A stretch of DNA of 64,000 bases, from NCBI GenBank assembly GCA_009391535.1, contig VFHP01000009.1, positions 1 through 64,000 of the forward strand, read 5' to 3'. The DNA comes from SAR202 cluster bacterium. Its GTDB lineage: Bacteria; Chloroflexota; Dehalococcoidia; Lucifugimonadales; UBA2985. Positions 26,401 through 33,816 of the stretch are shown here, in pieces (the stretch's first letter is position 1; every line of letters starts with the position of its first letter). Under the pieces are notes generated by a model, which searched no databases, had not been told where the DNA came from, and saw only the letters and a list, made by a program, of their open reading frames with translations. The translations under genes were made by a program, and so were the position numbers.

Positions 26401-29198
26401 CAGGAGCATCCATTTCTGGTTGGGCTGGATCATTATTCAAGACTGCGGGTAGTGGCTTACGCTTAGATGGAACTGACCTAGTACTCCAAGACCCGGATGC
26501 AGACTATGACGCCATCACCTCATCCACAGCAGTAGGCTCGGATCAGATTCTCGTATGGGACGATAGTGACTCACGCTGGAAGCACATGTCCCTTACTGAG
26601 ATGAATGCTGAGATGCTTGACTCGGCTTATGTCTCTGAGTCGGTTGTAAATCCGGGCACTGACTATGTTCTCTTCTTAGACGGTGGAGGAACAGGGACAG
26701 TTAAGAAAGAGAGTTGGGTTGACTTTGCCAACTTGATTGCTGGCGATAATATAGACACAGACGACGACGGCGTGCTTGACGGAAATGCCGGAGGTGTCGG
26801 TGGAGATATAAACCAAAACGCCTTCTCTTATATCAAGATTAACGATAATGCAGACACTGGTACTGCCCCCCAAGTTGAAGCAGACACAACCACAGACACG
26901 GTGGATTTCATAGCTGGAGAAGGTGTAACAATCACGTCATCTGATACTGCTGATTCTGTGACTTGGGCGGCTCCAAACATTGCTTTAGCTTCTGGAGCAT
27001 TGGTTGGCCTAATAAATATCGAAAACGCTTCAGGTGTTTCAATGTCTGGAGCGCTTGATAACTATATAGACTTTGTTTCAGGCGAATTTGTCTCTGGCTC
27101 TGGGGCAAATACCAACGCTATCACGTCGAATACGGGCTTGATCAATACTAACATCTCCAACATTGCTGCAAATGCTACGACTTTCCACGCATCTGGACAT
27201 GCAATATCTGGCTGGGCTGGGAGTATTGTTGCTACCAATACTGCCAGTATAGCTACCAATGCTACTGCTATTACCAACAACACCGCACTTATCCACGCAT
27301 CTGGAAACGCAATATCTGGAGTTCTCGATAATTATATTGACAAAGTTTCTGGTGAATACGTACATGCCTCTGGAGCTTTAAATAATAGAATCACTAGCGC
27401 CTCTGGAGCCTTGAACAATCAGTTCATCTCTGGTTCTGGCGCTTTGAACAATAGAATCACCAGCGCTTCTGGAGCCTTGAACAACCAGTTTGTCTCCGGC
27501 TCTGGAGCTTTGAATAACAGGATTTCCAACCTGTCCGCTGACTCTGGTGTTATTCGGGTTGACGATGAGTTTAGACTTAATCCTAATCTATTAACTTCTG
27601 GTAATGGCACATTCCTTGCTATTGGCACGCAAAACGCTAATAGCTGGAATCATACAAATGTCGGAGCAGATACTGCCCTGATCGGCACTAGTGCTGGCAA
27701 GGATAGTACATATCTTTATCAGGCTGTTGGACTAGGCTCTGGAAGCCTTTACCAATCTAATACGCTAAGAGATAGTCTTGGCATAGGAACTGAGGCCGGT
27801 AGAGACAGCAGCGGCGTTTTGTCAACTGTTTCCATAGGCTATCACGCTGGACACCTCGCTTCTGGAACTCGAAACCTAGCAGGAAATATCCTTAAATATT
27901 CCAATGAGCTTACTAGTGATAGTGTTAGCGCGCTTTCCACACATACCGCAGCACCAACAACCGCCTCATCAAGCCTACACAGAAATTCAGTGTTTATTGG
28001 ACGCAGAACTGGGGAGGCGAGTGAAAACACTTTAGCTGGTGTAGGAATAGGAACCTTAGCGCTTGGTTATACACGCTACTCGACAGATGTGGTTGCCATT
28101 GGCGCGTATGCTGGAGCTGAGAGAGCTATTGTAGAAACTGGTGTTTATATTGGTAAATACGCAGGAAGCTTTATCGACACCCTCGAAAGTCCTCACCAGC
28201 AAAAGGGTCAAACATATGCGGGTGGTATTGGCCAAGTATTTATTGGTCCACTGGCGGGAAGATTCAATGCCGGAAACGCCAACCTTTCGCTTATAGCAAA
28301 CATGACCTATGGGGATTTAGTTAACTCTGTCCATGTAACCACCGGCCCCAATAATTTTGCTTCCAATGGGCCACTTAAAACAGAATGGAAGCTAAACATT
28401 GGCAATATGATATATGGAGACCATTCCCAAGGGTCCGCTGGTACAACTAAACGTTTAATCATAGGAAAGATTTCAACTTCTGAAAGCTTGAGTGATGTCA
28501 CATTTGCTCTTCATGACCTAAACGCAACGCTTAGAGTGATACCGGGAGCGGTTGATATGCATGCGTTGAGGGTTGATTACTTCAATGCCACAGAGCCTCC
28601 GACCTGTGGGGCTACCACATCTTCTGCCGCTGCCCACACAAACGCTATATCGACGGCAGATACTGGCGGATCAGCCAGAATGGTTACACAGACAAACACA
28701 GACGACACTGTTTTTGATTCGACCTCGAATGAATACACGGGTGGGGGTCATGGCCCTACAACAGACGACCAATGGGGCGGAAAATTCTACAACACCTCTT
28801 CTGATGGAACAATGGCCGTAATTGGTCGCAACGGATTCCCAATAATCCCATCCTTCAAGAAAACACTTCATGACCCTTGGATCGAGACTCATAGTGCGAG
28901 CTATGGTTACGCAGAGCGGAGACAAGAAGCCATGCTTTGGTTTGAGAAAAAATACAACCCTTATGACTATGAAATAGGAACGATGATATTTGCTCAGTTC
29001 TCACATGGACCAGATAACACTATATGGCCTTACCTATTAATCCTAGGTATAGACAGCGGCACCAGCCCCGAGAAAAAATGGAGATTTATACCTATGTGGG
29101 ACGACCATATTATCGAAGGTCGGGGTGCTCATGGAGTGACCCTAAGTGCCAGAAATATGTATGGATTCCCAACACGCACATACTTCGACAACATTTAA
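23409..29198 (+). CDS. Giant tail fibre with 11-residue repeats (1,929 aa)
   Basis: The first 120 residues are the same attachment domain as the fibre at 19072 (DRIKELSQTTGTTNIHLEG). About residues 330-450 hold a frequent fibre module (LHVDGNAGITSDVSIGGN, ADKVVELASMSG). Then come long runs of SGALNNQFVSG-type 11-residue units, as in trimeric coiled-coil stalks (densest near residues 560-610 and 1320-1370), and two copies of a roughly 200-residue module (nt 25340-25790 and 25920-26390) that includes LSDVTITSVADKHILQY. A NTAVG-like head block (GLGSGSLYQ, SLGIGTEAG, SIGYHAG) lies at about residues 1420-1500. The C-terminal 400 residues are unassigned and probably the receptor-binding tip. Minus-strand ORFs here are shadows of the repeats. 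Confidence 0.88.
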   Translation: MPSKIVVLSDRIKELSQTTGTTNIHLEGAANGFSAFRDFYSHGDLVYYAVTDGTYYEVGSGEVQLSPTVSNDQISRFPFRAKGPGVTVQTDKVSWPIGVKEVYVTYPAPKSVYTAFGLSPDYNMPAESGFAFWSSSNILNYDSNILWDSGNARMGISTISPDHAIHVGGNTAYSIVKASGFVASESGLFFPEGNGGTASYSGGRQLEHFVRNKLDDTALSEGKIGASTGASAVIQLSGVVDQYILLKQQSKGTFLSGPPNGCGVDCSPDYPTFRAITVEDIPSLSSLYLDRIGTPASGNVAFWKQDDPTQDPRVGYDSNLFFDDTNNRLGVNTGTPAYRLHVDGNAGITSDVSIGGNIVVSGNLDIKGDTTYVNSTVVTIADKVVELASMSGNAIATDAQLEAAGGAGISVKSSDSDKSILWRSNCDAWQFKSNTGGGIYYNAIDVSGVVFGGDCTNVISGSYQAGSGLSLHSGREFNIGNMFSIGTNPSQSVHQADTIWVSGVSGVATTINKVGANHVVWVDPTELSGILSGGSASSLLDVSGILDNYIDKVSGEYTQASGALNNQFVSGSGALNNQFVSGSGALNNQFVSGSGALDNYIDFVSGELNTISGVLDNYIDKVSGEYASASGALNNKIDASIGTVSVGELSTTTHHAGVSGLWFTNGKVDFVDSNRMARITIAADAAGALDDLSDVTITSVADKHILQYSSTSSKFVNVLSPSGALNNDIETVSGALVNFVNTEHASGVSMSGVNWGVAAFASGQVLSVSGSLQNSINTNATDITTASGALAGLINTENASGVSMSGALDNYIDFVSGELNSASGSLSNAISASFQIKVSEFDGSVAPDGDPWLGAVSGLYFTNGAVTKKDSGKIAEINLSAGAAGDLTGLTDTNITSIADKQILRYDSGTSKWINDTSPSGSLKNAIDVNATDIDTASGALVHLINTEHASGVSMSGVNWGVAAFASGQVLSASGSLQNSINTNASAITANTDLINASGASISGWAGSLFKTAGSGLRLDGTDLVLQDPDADYDAITSSTAVGSDQILVWDDSDSRWKHMSLTEMNAEMLDSAYVSESVVNPGTDYVLFLDGGGTGTVKKESWVDFANLIAGDNIDTDDDGVLDGNAGGVGGDINQNAFSYIKINDNADTGTAPQVEADTTTDTVDFIAGEGVTITSSDTADSVTWAAPNIALASGALVGLINIENASGVSMSGALDNYIDFVSGEFVSGSGANTNAITSNTGLINTNISNIAANATTFHASGHAISGWAGSIVATNTASIATNATAITNNTALIHASGNAISGVLDNYIDKVSGEYVHASGALNNRITSASGALNNQFISGSGALNNRITSASGALNNQFVSGSGALNNRISNLSADSGVIRVDDEFRLNPNLLTSGNGTFLAIGTQNANSWNHTNVGADTALIGTSAGKDSTYLYQAVGLGSGSLYQSNTLRDSLGIGTEAGRDSSGVLSTVSIGYHAGHLASGTRNLAGNILKYSNELTSDSVSALSTHTAAPTTASSSLHRNSVFIGRRTGEASENTLAGVGIGTLALGYTRYSTDVVAIGAYAGAERAIVETGVYIGKYAGSFIDTLESPHQQKGQTYAGGIGQVFIGPLAGRFNAGNANLSLIANMTYGDLVNSVHVTTGPNNFASNGPLKTEWKLNIGNMIYGDHSQGSAGTTKRLIIGKISTSESLSDVTFALHDLNATLRVIPGAVDMHALRVDYFNATEPPTCGATTSSAAAHTNAISTADTGGSARMVTQTNTDDTVFDSTSNEYTGGGHGPTTDDQWGGKFYNTSSDGTMAVIGRNGFPIIPSFKKTLHDPWIETHSASYGYAERRQEAMLWFEKKYNPYDYEIGTMIFAQFSHGPDNTIWPYLLILGIDSGTSPEKKWRFIPMWDDHIIEGRGAHGVTLSARNMYGFPTRTYFDNI
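25095..25226 (+). repeat. Four tandem 33-bp repeats (coding)
   Basis: Four consecutive 33-base units starting at 25095, 25128, 25161 and 25194 encode ALNNQFVSGSG-type segments; units 1 and 2 differ by only two bases. They lie in the stalk of the giant fibre and probably arose by slippage or unequal recombination. Confidence 0.85.
27375..27506 (+). repeat. Second tandem block of 33-bp repeats (coding)
   Basis: Units at 27375, 27408, 27441 and 27474 alternate ALNNRITSASG and ALNNQFxSGSG, so the true period here is 66 bases. The DNA is more diverged than the protein, mostly at third codon positions. Confidence 0.8.
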
Positions 29199-29259
29199 TA
29201 ATCAATCTGGATAGTATTTAAGAATAGTAGTAATTTAACTTTTTTTGGAGATAGAAACA

Positions 29260-29463
29260 ATGCCTATCGACGTAGCCTATAGTGCTTCAGGCACTTCTGC
29301 GGTGCAGCACAACGGGTATGTTATAGTATCAGTTCAAAAGACTGGTAACTATAAAGCCCTAGCGCCGCAAATAAATGCTTACTTACCGTCAGGAACTCTG
29401 CACAGTAAGTACACTAACCGCTTTGACGACGTTAGATACTACACCGGTGACAGCGCCAGCTAG
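29260..29463 (+). CDS. Small virion-region protein (67 aa)
   Basis: ATG 29260 follows TTTTTTTGGAG with about nine bases spacing; a TTG at 29245 is in frame but is itself part of that ribosome site. The product has a beta-rich N-terminal half (MPIDVAYSASGTSAVQHNGY) and a Tyr-rich end. No family recognised. It sits between the giant fibre and a carbohydrate-module protein, so it is probably structural or an assembly factor. Codon use resembles its neighbours, which supports it being real. Confidence 0.5.
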   Translation: MPIDVAYSASGTSAVQHNGYVIVSVQKTGNYKALAPQINAYLPSGTLHSKYTNRFDDVRYYTGDSAS

Positions 29464-29482
29464 CCACGAGGTAATATATACA

Positions 29483-30292
29483 ATGTCTACTCAAAAAATC
29501 ATACCTGCAAATATCTTTAAGCACGGCACCTTAATATCCCACACAGACAAGAGTGGAAATTCAAACTCTATTGATTCCTCCTTGAGCTATGACGATATTT
29601 CAATGTCGGGTGTTATTGATGGTCGCATGAAGCTATACAGATTTTATAGCGGTGATGAGAATGGGCTTACTCCTCCTACTCCCCCAGAAACAACTACTAC
29701 TTACACGATAGCTACTGGTGCAGATGACGGAAAGGCACAGACCTCTTATAGAACCTCCACCACTAATACTAGTTATACTACTGGTTTTACCAATAGTGAT
29801 ACAACCTCCTATCTTGGGGTAAACTATGACGACGAAGAGATTGAATACAAGTACTATGCGGGATATTTTAGATTCACTAACATTGCTGCTGCACAGGGAG
29901 CAACAATTAAAAGTGCGTACTTATCGCTATACAAAACAGGCTATATAGGATATACAGGAAACCACTCTTTTTATGTTGCCGCCTTAGATGCTGACAACCA
30001 AGCTGCCCCAACAGTTGCAAGTCACCTTAATCACAGTAACTATACTACAGCAGAAGTTGTTTGGAATGACGACGGAGCTATTAGAACAGCAAGTAATGAC
30101 TCATTTGTAAAATCCCCTGATATCAAAACTGTAATTCAGGAGATTGTAGATAGGCCCGGATGGTCTACAGGGAATAGCATAGTGTTAACGTTTTTCCAGA
30201 AAACTGCTCCGACGTATTCTTGGGCTATGCCAAGATTTGAGTTTTATGACGATTCAGACACAAACACACCAAAACTAGAAATAACAGTATAA
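29483..30292 (+). CDS. Virion protein with DNRLRE/CBM-like C-terminal domain
   Basis: ATG 29483 gives 269 aa; the open frame extends upstream into the previous gene but has no ribosome site there, whereas GAGG lies before 29483. An N-terminal segment (MSTQKIIPANIFKHGTLI) and a Thr-rich linker (PPTPPETTTTYTIATG) precede a jelly-roll domain with FRFTNIAAAQGATIKSAYLSL, FYVAALDADN, VVWNDDG, and IQEIVDRPGWSTGNSIVL. This is the pattern of DNRLRE or CBM-type domains of cell-surface proteins, in which the Val-x-Arg-x-Gly-Trp segment is nearly invariant. Sugar or surface binding at the fibre base is the likely function. Confidence 0.72.
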   Translation: MSTQKIIPANIFKHGTLISHTDKSGNSNSIDSSLSYDDISMSGVIDGRMKLYRFYSGDENGLTPPTPPETTTTYTIATGADDGKAQTSYRTSTTNTSYTTGFTNSDTTSYLGVNYDDEEIEYKYYAGYFRFTNIAAAQGATIKSAYLSLYKTGYIGYTGNHSFYVAALDADNQAAPTVASHLNHSNYTTAEVVWNDDGAIRTASNDSFVKSPDIKTVIQEIVDRPGWSTGNSIVLTFFQKTAPTYSWAMPRFEFYDDSDTNTPKLEITV

Positions 30293-30301
30293 GGCAACAC
30301 A

Positions 30302-30778
30302 ATGGCCATTAATGTCCCGCAAAGCGTTTTTAATAAATACTATGAAGTGATAGATTCGACATTCGATATTTTTGGAGTTACATGCCAGCTTGTTTACATA
30401 GACCTAAAGGAGATTAATCAAGATCCTGATAATAATATTCCAGACCACAACTCTGTGAATATACACCGCAGGCATGATGATCAATTTGACAGGGAGAACA
30501 AAACCTATATAGAGGTGGAGACAACTGTAGATATTAAACTAAAAGTTTATTGGGATAACAAGTCGTTTATTAAAGTAGGAAATATAGCGATTCCTGATAA
30601 TTCAATACAAACAATTGGGATGATGAAAGATTTACCCCAGATACTAAGAGCTAAGTATCTCATAGTTCATAAGGGGATTAAAGATTATAAGACAATGAGG
30701 TTTGAGCGGGAAGGGGAACACTTTCCTATGGGACTCAAGCAAGACAGGTACTTTGGTTGTTTTTGGAAGAGGGTGTAA
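30302..30778 (+). CDS. Putative neck/head-closure protein (158 aa)
   Basis: The 158-aa product has no motif I can name. It begins MAINVPQSVFNKYYEVIDST and has a strand-rich core (KTYIEVETTVDIKLKVYWDN) and a basic C-terminus (EHFPMGLKQDRYFGCFWKRV). The three genes from here to the tail tube occupy the places of head closure, tail completion and tail terminator in long-tailed phages, and a beta-barrel of this size suits a head-closure factor. It overlaps the next gene by one base (TAATG). The assignment is from synteny only. Confidence 0.5.
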   Translation: MAINVPQSVFNKYYEVIDSTFDIFGVTCQLVYIDLKEINQDPDNNIPDHNSVNIHRRHDDQFDRENKTYIEVETTVDIKLKVYWDNKSFIKVGNIAIPDNSIQTIGMMKDLPQILRAKYLIVHKGIKDYKTMRFEREGEHFPMGLKQDRYFGCFWKRV

Positions 30779-31401
30779 TGTCCCTATCAGTAAGACTATC
30801 AGACCCAATAAGGGTTATAGAAGAACGGGCTAATGTGGCTATAGCTAGCCATATGAACGGCAGCGTTCAGAAGAAGAAAAGCTCCATAAGGAAAGCTATT
30901 AGAAAGCTTGCTGAGATTTGGATATTGGAACAACCTGAAATTATAGCGCTCAAAAACAATGAGTTAGCTGCGCAATTAGGACTACCATTTGGTTCTGCCG
31001 ACAGCGCCGTAGACTCCATAGTATTAGCGATACGAAATTCAGTTGACTTCGAGATTAAAAAGTTTGATAAGCGACTGAAGGGGGGTGTTACACTGAAGTT
31101 TCAACCAAGCAATTTTGCAAATCTATTTTCGTTGGCTCAGGGGCATGTAAAGCTACCTGAAAGTGGAGACCTCCACTGGTTGAGATGGCTGCTTGAAAGT
31201 GGAAATAGAACTATTGTAGTGAACTATCACTTTGTGCCGGGAACCAAGGGTAGATCCCGTGGTGGAGTCATGGGTTCTGGTGGAGCTTGGAGAGTTCCCC
31301 CACAGTATGCCGGGACGCTAGAAGACAACTTTGTTACAAGAGCTTTCTCCGGCAGGGAAAAAGATATAGAAAAACTAATGAACAATATTCTTACTGGCTA
31401 G
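30778..31401 (+). CDS. Putative tail-completion protein (HK97 gp10-like position)
   Basis: ATG 30778 overlaps the previous stop, with GGAAGAGG before it. Residues 1-100 are helical, with a KKKSSIRKAIRKLAEIWI segment; then LKFQPSNFANLFSL, LHWLRWLLESGNRTIVVNYHFV, and a Gly/Arg/Ser-rich loop. The end is WRVPPQYAGTLEDNFVTRAF, which recurs in phage minor structural proteins. Size (207 aa) and location just before the terminator and tube match tail-completion proteins. Not proven by motif. Confidence 0.55.
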   Translation: MSLSVRLSDPIRVIEERANVAIASHMNGSVQKKKSSIRKAIRKLAEIWILEQPEIIALKNNELAAQLGLPFGSADSAVDSIVLAIRNSVDFEIKKFDKRLKGGVTLKFQPSNFANLFSLAQGHVKLPESGDLHWLRWLLESGNRTIVVNYHFVPGTKGRSRGGVMGSGGAWRVPPQYAGTLEDNFVTRAFSGREKDIEKLMNNILTG

Positions 31402-31409
31402 GTTATAAC

Positions 31410-32384
31410 ATGGCTGACAACTTCAACCTAAAAGGGTTTGACAACCTATTTGCAACCCAGCTTAGCAATGAATTACAAGACAATCTGGTCGAGTGGTTCG
31501 ACTGGGCGTTATTACAAAAGGGAAACTACTTCAATGTATCTTTGGGCGAAACTTCTCCCAGAGGTTATGATTACAGCAAGTTACGGCTTTCATCCGATGA
31601 CCGTCGTACAGCGGGAACGGCTTGGGAAGGATTTAGAGGAAACTGGGTATGGCAAAGCGGGGTCAGTTTTAGCCCATCCCCAATTGTTGGCGACAATAAC
31701 ACTTTACCCGGAATATCTGGGGTGTATGTAAATGACACATTTCATCCATCCACCGGTACTGGTGCTTATTCTCACTACGTAGACTATTACGACGGCAAAA
31801 TTGTATTTGATTCCCCTATACCAACGGGAAGTAAAGTACAGGCTGAGTATAGTTATAAGTGGATAAATGTTGTGTATGCCAACGAGGTACCTTGGATAAG
31901 AGATCTTCAATATAGAACTTACGACATGAATGGAGAATTCTTCAATTCAGGAAAAGGAGAGCAAGATCAACCTCCAGACTCACGGTTACAACTCCCAGCG
32001 ATAGCTGTTGAGGTTGTGCCAAGAAGAACAATGAGGGGGTACCAACTTGGTGGTGGACAATGGGTCAACACAGACATTTTATTCCACTGCATAGCTGAGG
32101 ATGATAGAACTAGGAATAAACTAGTAGATATAGTCTCACTCCAAAACGATAAAACTATATATATGTTTGAGAGTGACAACATGGCTGCTAGTGGTCATAT
32201 GCCACTAAATTACAGGGGGACACCAGTATCTGGAGCCATGAGGTATCCAGATTTAGTGAATTCCCACTACGGAGGTGCCATAAGACTTACAAATTCATCC
32301 GTACAAGGGATGGATATGATAAATAGTAACTTATACGCCGGTATCGTGAAATTGACAACACAAGTCATTCATACGGATATTTAG
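31410..32384 (+). CDS. Putative tail terminator/completion protein (324 aa)
   Basis: ATG 31410 is chosen because upstream in-frame codons overlap the previous gene in a different frame and the family-like sequence begins here (MADNFNLKGFDNLF). The ribosome site is weak. Features: a helical N-terminus, an aromatic middle with YVDYYDGKIVFDSPI and SKVQAEYSYKW (a hydrophobic strand-turn common in virion proteins), and PAIAVEVVPRRTMRGYQLGGG with a following FHCIAEDDRTRNKLVDIVSLQNDKTIYMFE read in two parts. The latter is the style of tail-terminator proteins. No sheath features are visible. The next gene is the tube, after a late promoter. Confidence 0.55.
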   Translation: MADNFNLKGFDNLFATQLSNELQDNLVEWFDWALLQKGNYFNVSLGETSPRGYDYSKLRLSSDDRRTAGTAWEGFRGNWVWQSGVSFSPSPIVGDNNTLPGISGVYVNDTFHPSTGTGAYSHYVDYYDGKIVFDSPIPTGSKVQAEYSYKWINVVYANEVPWIRDLQYRTYDMNGEFFNSGKGEQDQPPDSRLQLPAIAVEVVPRRTMRGYQLGGGQWVNTDILFHCIAEDDRTRNKLVDIVSLQNDKTIYMFESDNMAASGHMPLNYRGTPVSGAMRYPDLVNSHYGGAIRLTNSSVQGMDMINSNLYAGIVKLTTQVIHTDI

Positions 32385-32389
32385 GTTTT

Positions 32390-32398
32390 GTGTATAAT
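32390..32398 (+). promoter_or_regulatory. Putative late promoter GTGTATAAT (copy 6)
   Basis: GTGTATAAT follows GGTTTT, 39 bases before the tube ATG. A TTGACA at 32352 is 35 bases off, too far to pair with it. The tube is a high-copy protein, so a dedicated promoter is sensible. Confidence 0.6.
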
Positions 32399-32437
32399 AA
32401 AATAGAGATTTTCTAACTTTCTACAGGAGAGATAATA

Positions 32438-33658
32438 ATGGCTGCTAATAATAGAATTTTCTATGCCTGCCAAATGGTTGGGATGGCCGAAATGGGCGTT
32501 CTTGACTCCAGCGTCGTAAATGTAGCTGGCGCTGCTGGAACTGAAAAGATGCGAGTCGCTCACGGTGTCCAGAGTGTAGGCATAACAACAAACTTTAATC
32601 TAGAGCAGGCTTTCGAGCTTGGTCAGATTCAGATCTACGAGAACATCGAAGGTCTTCCAGATGTGGAAGTAACCATGGAAAAGGTTCTTGATGGATATGA
32701 ACTTTTATACCACCTAGCTTCACCAGCTCCAGAATCAGTAGGTTTGGTAGGTCGGTCAAAAGAAAGATGTGACCTTAGTCTTGGTATCTTTAGCGATGCT
32801 TATGACTCTGTTACAGATAGTGGGCAATCCACTGGAACTTTTGCGAGTGATCAGTACGGAAAACCCCCAGTAGAGGTCTTCTGCTCTGGTATGTATCTTG
32901 GATCTATCAGTTACACGATTCCAGTTGATGGAAACGCCACTGAATCCATCACACTTGTTGGTAACAACAAAGAATGGATCGTTGACCAAAGTAAGATGCA
33001 TATCACATCAAGTGGAGAAAAATTTGGTACGCAGGAGGGCTTCTCGGCAACTACAGACGCTTCCGAACCAAGAGCACTTACACAGGCTAGCGGTGGTATT
33101 CAAAGACGTGAAAACGTTCTGCTTTCCAGATGTATCTTCCCAAGTAAGATTTACGGCATGAACGGAGCGCTACCCGGTAACGCTTGGAACTCCACAACTC
33201 AGACACCAAGAGTTCACATTCAGAATATTTCGATTTCAACTGACTTCTCTCGTGAAGACATCTTGGAACTTGGTCGTAAGACTCCTTACTACCGTGCTCC
33301 CGGTTTCCCAATTGAAGTTACTTGTGATATCGAAGCAATTGCGATTTCTGGTGACTTTATCGGAGCTTACGAAGGTGGTGATCCCGCATTCTTTGCCGCT
33401 GGAAACAAAGCTTCTGGCGACAACACCGGTGAAGAAGGAATCAAGATTATCCTTCAGGATGGTACCTGCTTTAACCTAGGTTCTGGAAACAGACTGTCAT
33501 CCGTAAGTTACGGTGGTGGTGACGCAACTGGTGGTAATGTAAGTATTTCTTACAGCTATACTAACTTTAACGAGCTATTCGTTGGTCACACATACGATCC
33601 TGTTCGTGATACCAAGTATACCGCCCAGCAAAAAGCTGACACCAAAACGTGGGCTTAA
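32438..33658 (+). CDS. Major tail tube protein
   Basis: CAGGAGAGATAATA gives a strong ribosome site. The 406-aa product has RVAHGVQSVGITTNFNLEQ and an AFELGQIQIYENIEGLPDVEVTMEK region, read in two parts, which is the tube-type strand-loop pattern seen in large phages, followed by YELLYHLASPAPE. Further strands (VEVFCSGMYLGSISYTIPVD; RVHIQNISISTDFSRED) and a C-terminal VSISYSYTNFNELFVGHTYD fit a tube with a surface domain. It is directly followed by chaperone-position genes and the tape measure, as expected. The tube polymer sets the inner tail channel; tape measure length sets copy number. Confidence 0.78.
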   Translation: MAANNRIFYACQMVGMAEMGVLDSSVVNVAGAAGTEKMRVAHGVQSVGITTNFNLEQAFELGQIQIYENIEGLPDVEVTMEKVLDGYELLYHLASPAPESVGLVGRSKERCDLSLGIFSDAYDSVTDSGQSTGTFASDQYGKPPVEVFCSGMYLGSISYTIPVDGNATESITLVGNNKEWIVDQSKMHITSSGEKFGTQEGFSATTDASEPRALTQASGGIQRRENVLLSRCIFPSKIYGMNGALPGNAWNSTTQTPRVHIQNISISTDFSREDILELGRKTPYYRAPGFPIEVTCDIEAIAISGDFIGAYEGGDPAFFAAGNKASGDNTGEEGIKIILQDGTCFNLGSGNRLSSVSYGGGDATGGNVSISYSYTNFNELFVGHTYDPVRDTKYTAQQKADTKTWA

Positions 33659-33666
33659 GATATTTA

Positions 33667-33683
33667 GGCGACAACTTCTCGCC
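33667..33683 (+). other. Hairpin just after the tube stop codon
   Basis: GGCGA-CAACTTC-TCGCC, a 5-bp GC-rich stem with a seven-base loop, starts nine bases after the tube stop. There is no T-run, so it is not a classical terminator; it could stabilise the tube mRNA 3' end or pause polymerase. Confidence 0.55.
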
Positions 33684-33690
33684 AAGGATA

Positions 33691-33751
33691 AGCTATGTAG
33701 TTTGCGATAGCAACTATTAAGGATAGTATACAGCGAGTGTACTACATAGCT
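33691..33751 (+). ncRNA. 61-nt multi-hairpin RNA element (cruciform-like)
   Basis: An 11-bp perfect outer stem, AGCTATGTAGT (33691-33701) with ACTACATAGCT (33741-33751), encloses 39 bases that can fold into three small hairpins: TTGC-GATA-GCAA (33702-33713), CTAT-TAAGG-ATAG (33714-33726), and TACA-GCGAG-TGTA (33729-33741, sharing the last base with the outer stem). The result is a compact four-way junction placed immediately before a strong ribosome site. The arms are too short and the loops wrong for a tRNA. I call it a candidate regulatory RNA element. Confidence 0.55.
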
Positions 33752-33768
33752 AGGAAGGATTTATTGTA

Positions 33769-33816
33769 ATGATACATTGTGCTCCCGTCATGAGGTTTTC
33801 CGATGAAACAACATGA
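33769..33816 (+). CDS. 15-codon leader ORF
   Basis: The strong ribosome site AGGAAGGA (33752-33759) is nine bases before ATG 33769, which encodes MIHCAPVMRFSDETT and stops at TGA 33814-33816, 14 bases inside the next gene in another frame. The next gene's own ribosome site (GAGG) is weaker and hidden in a hairpin. A leader peptide that couples translation is therefore plausible. Confidence 0.45.
   Translation: MIHCAPVMRFSDETT

Noticed and set aside
13154-29198. Diversity-generating retroelement acting on fibres
   Set aside because: No reverse transcriptase gene or template/variable repeat pair with A-specific substitutions was seen.
31410-32384. Tail sheath protein
   Set aside because: Too short and lacking sheath-type C-terminal motifs; no other gene in the window qualifies.
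33691-33751. tRNA or tRNA-like gene
   Set aside because: The fold has four arms, but stems are too short, the loops lack the T-loop and anticodon-loop sequences, and the outer stem is 11 bp.
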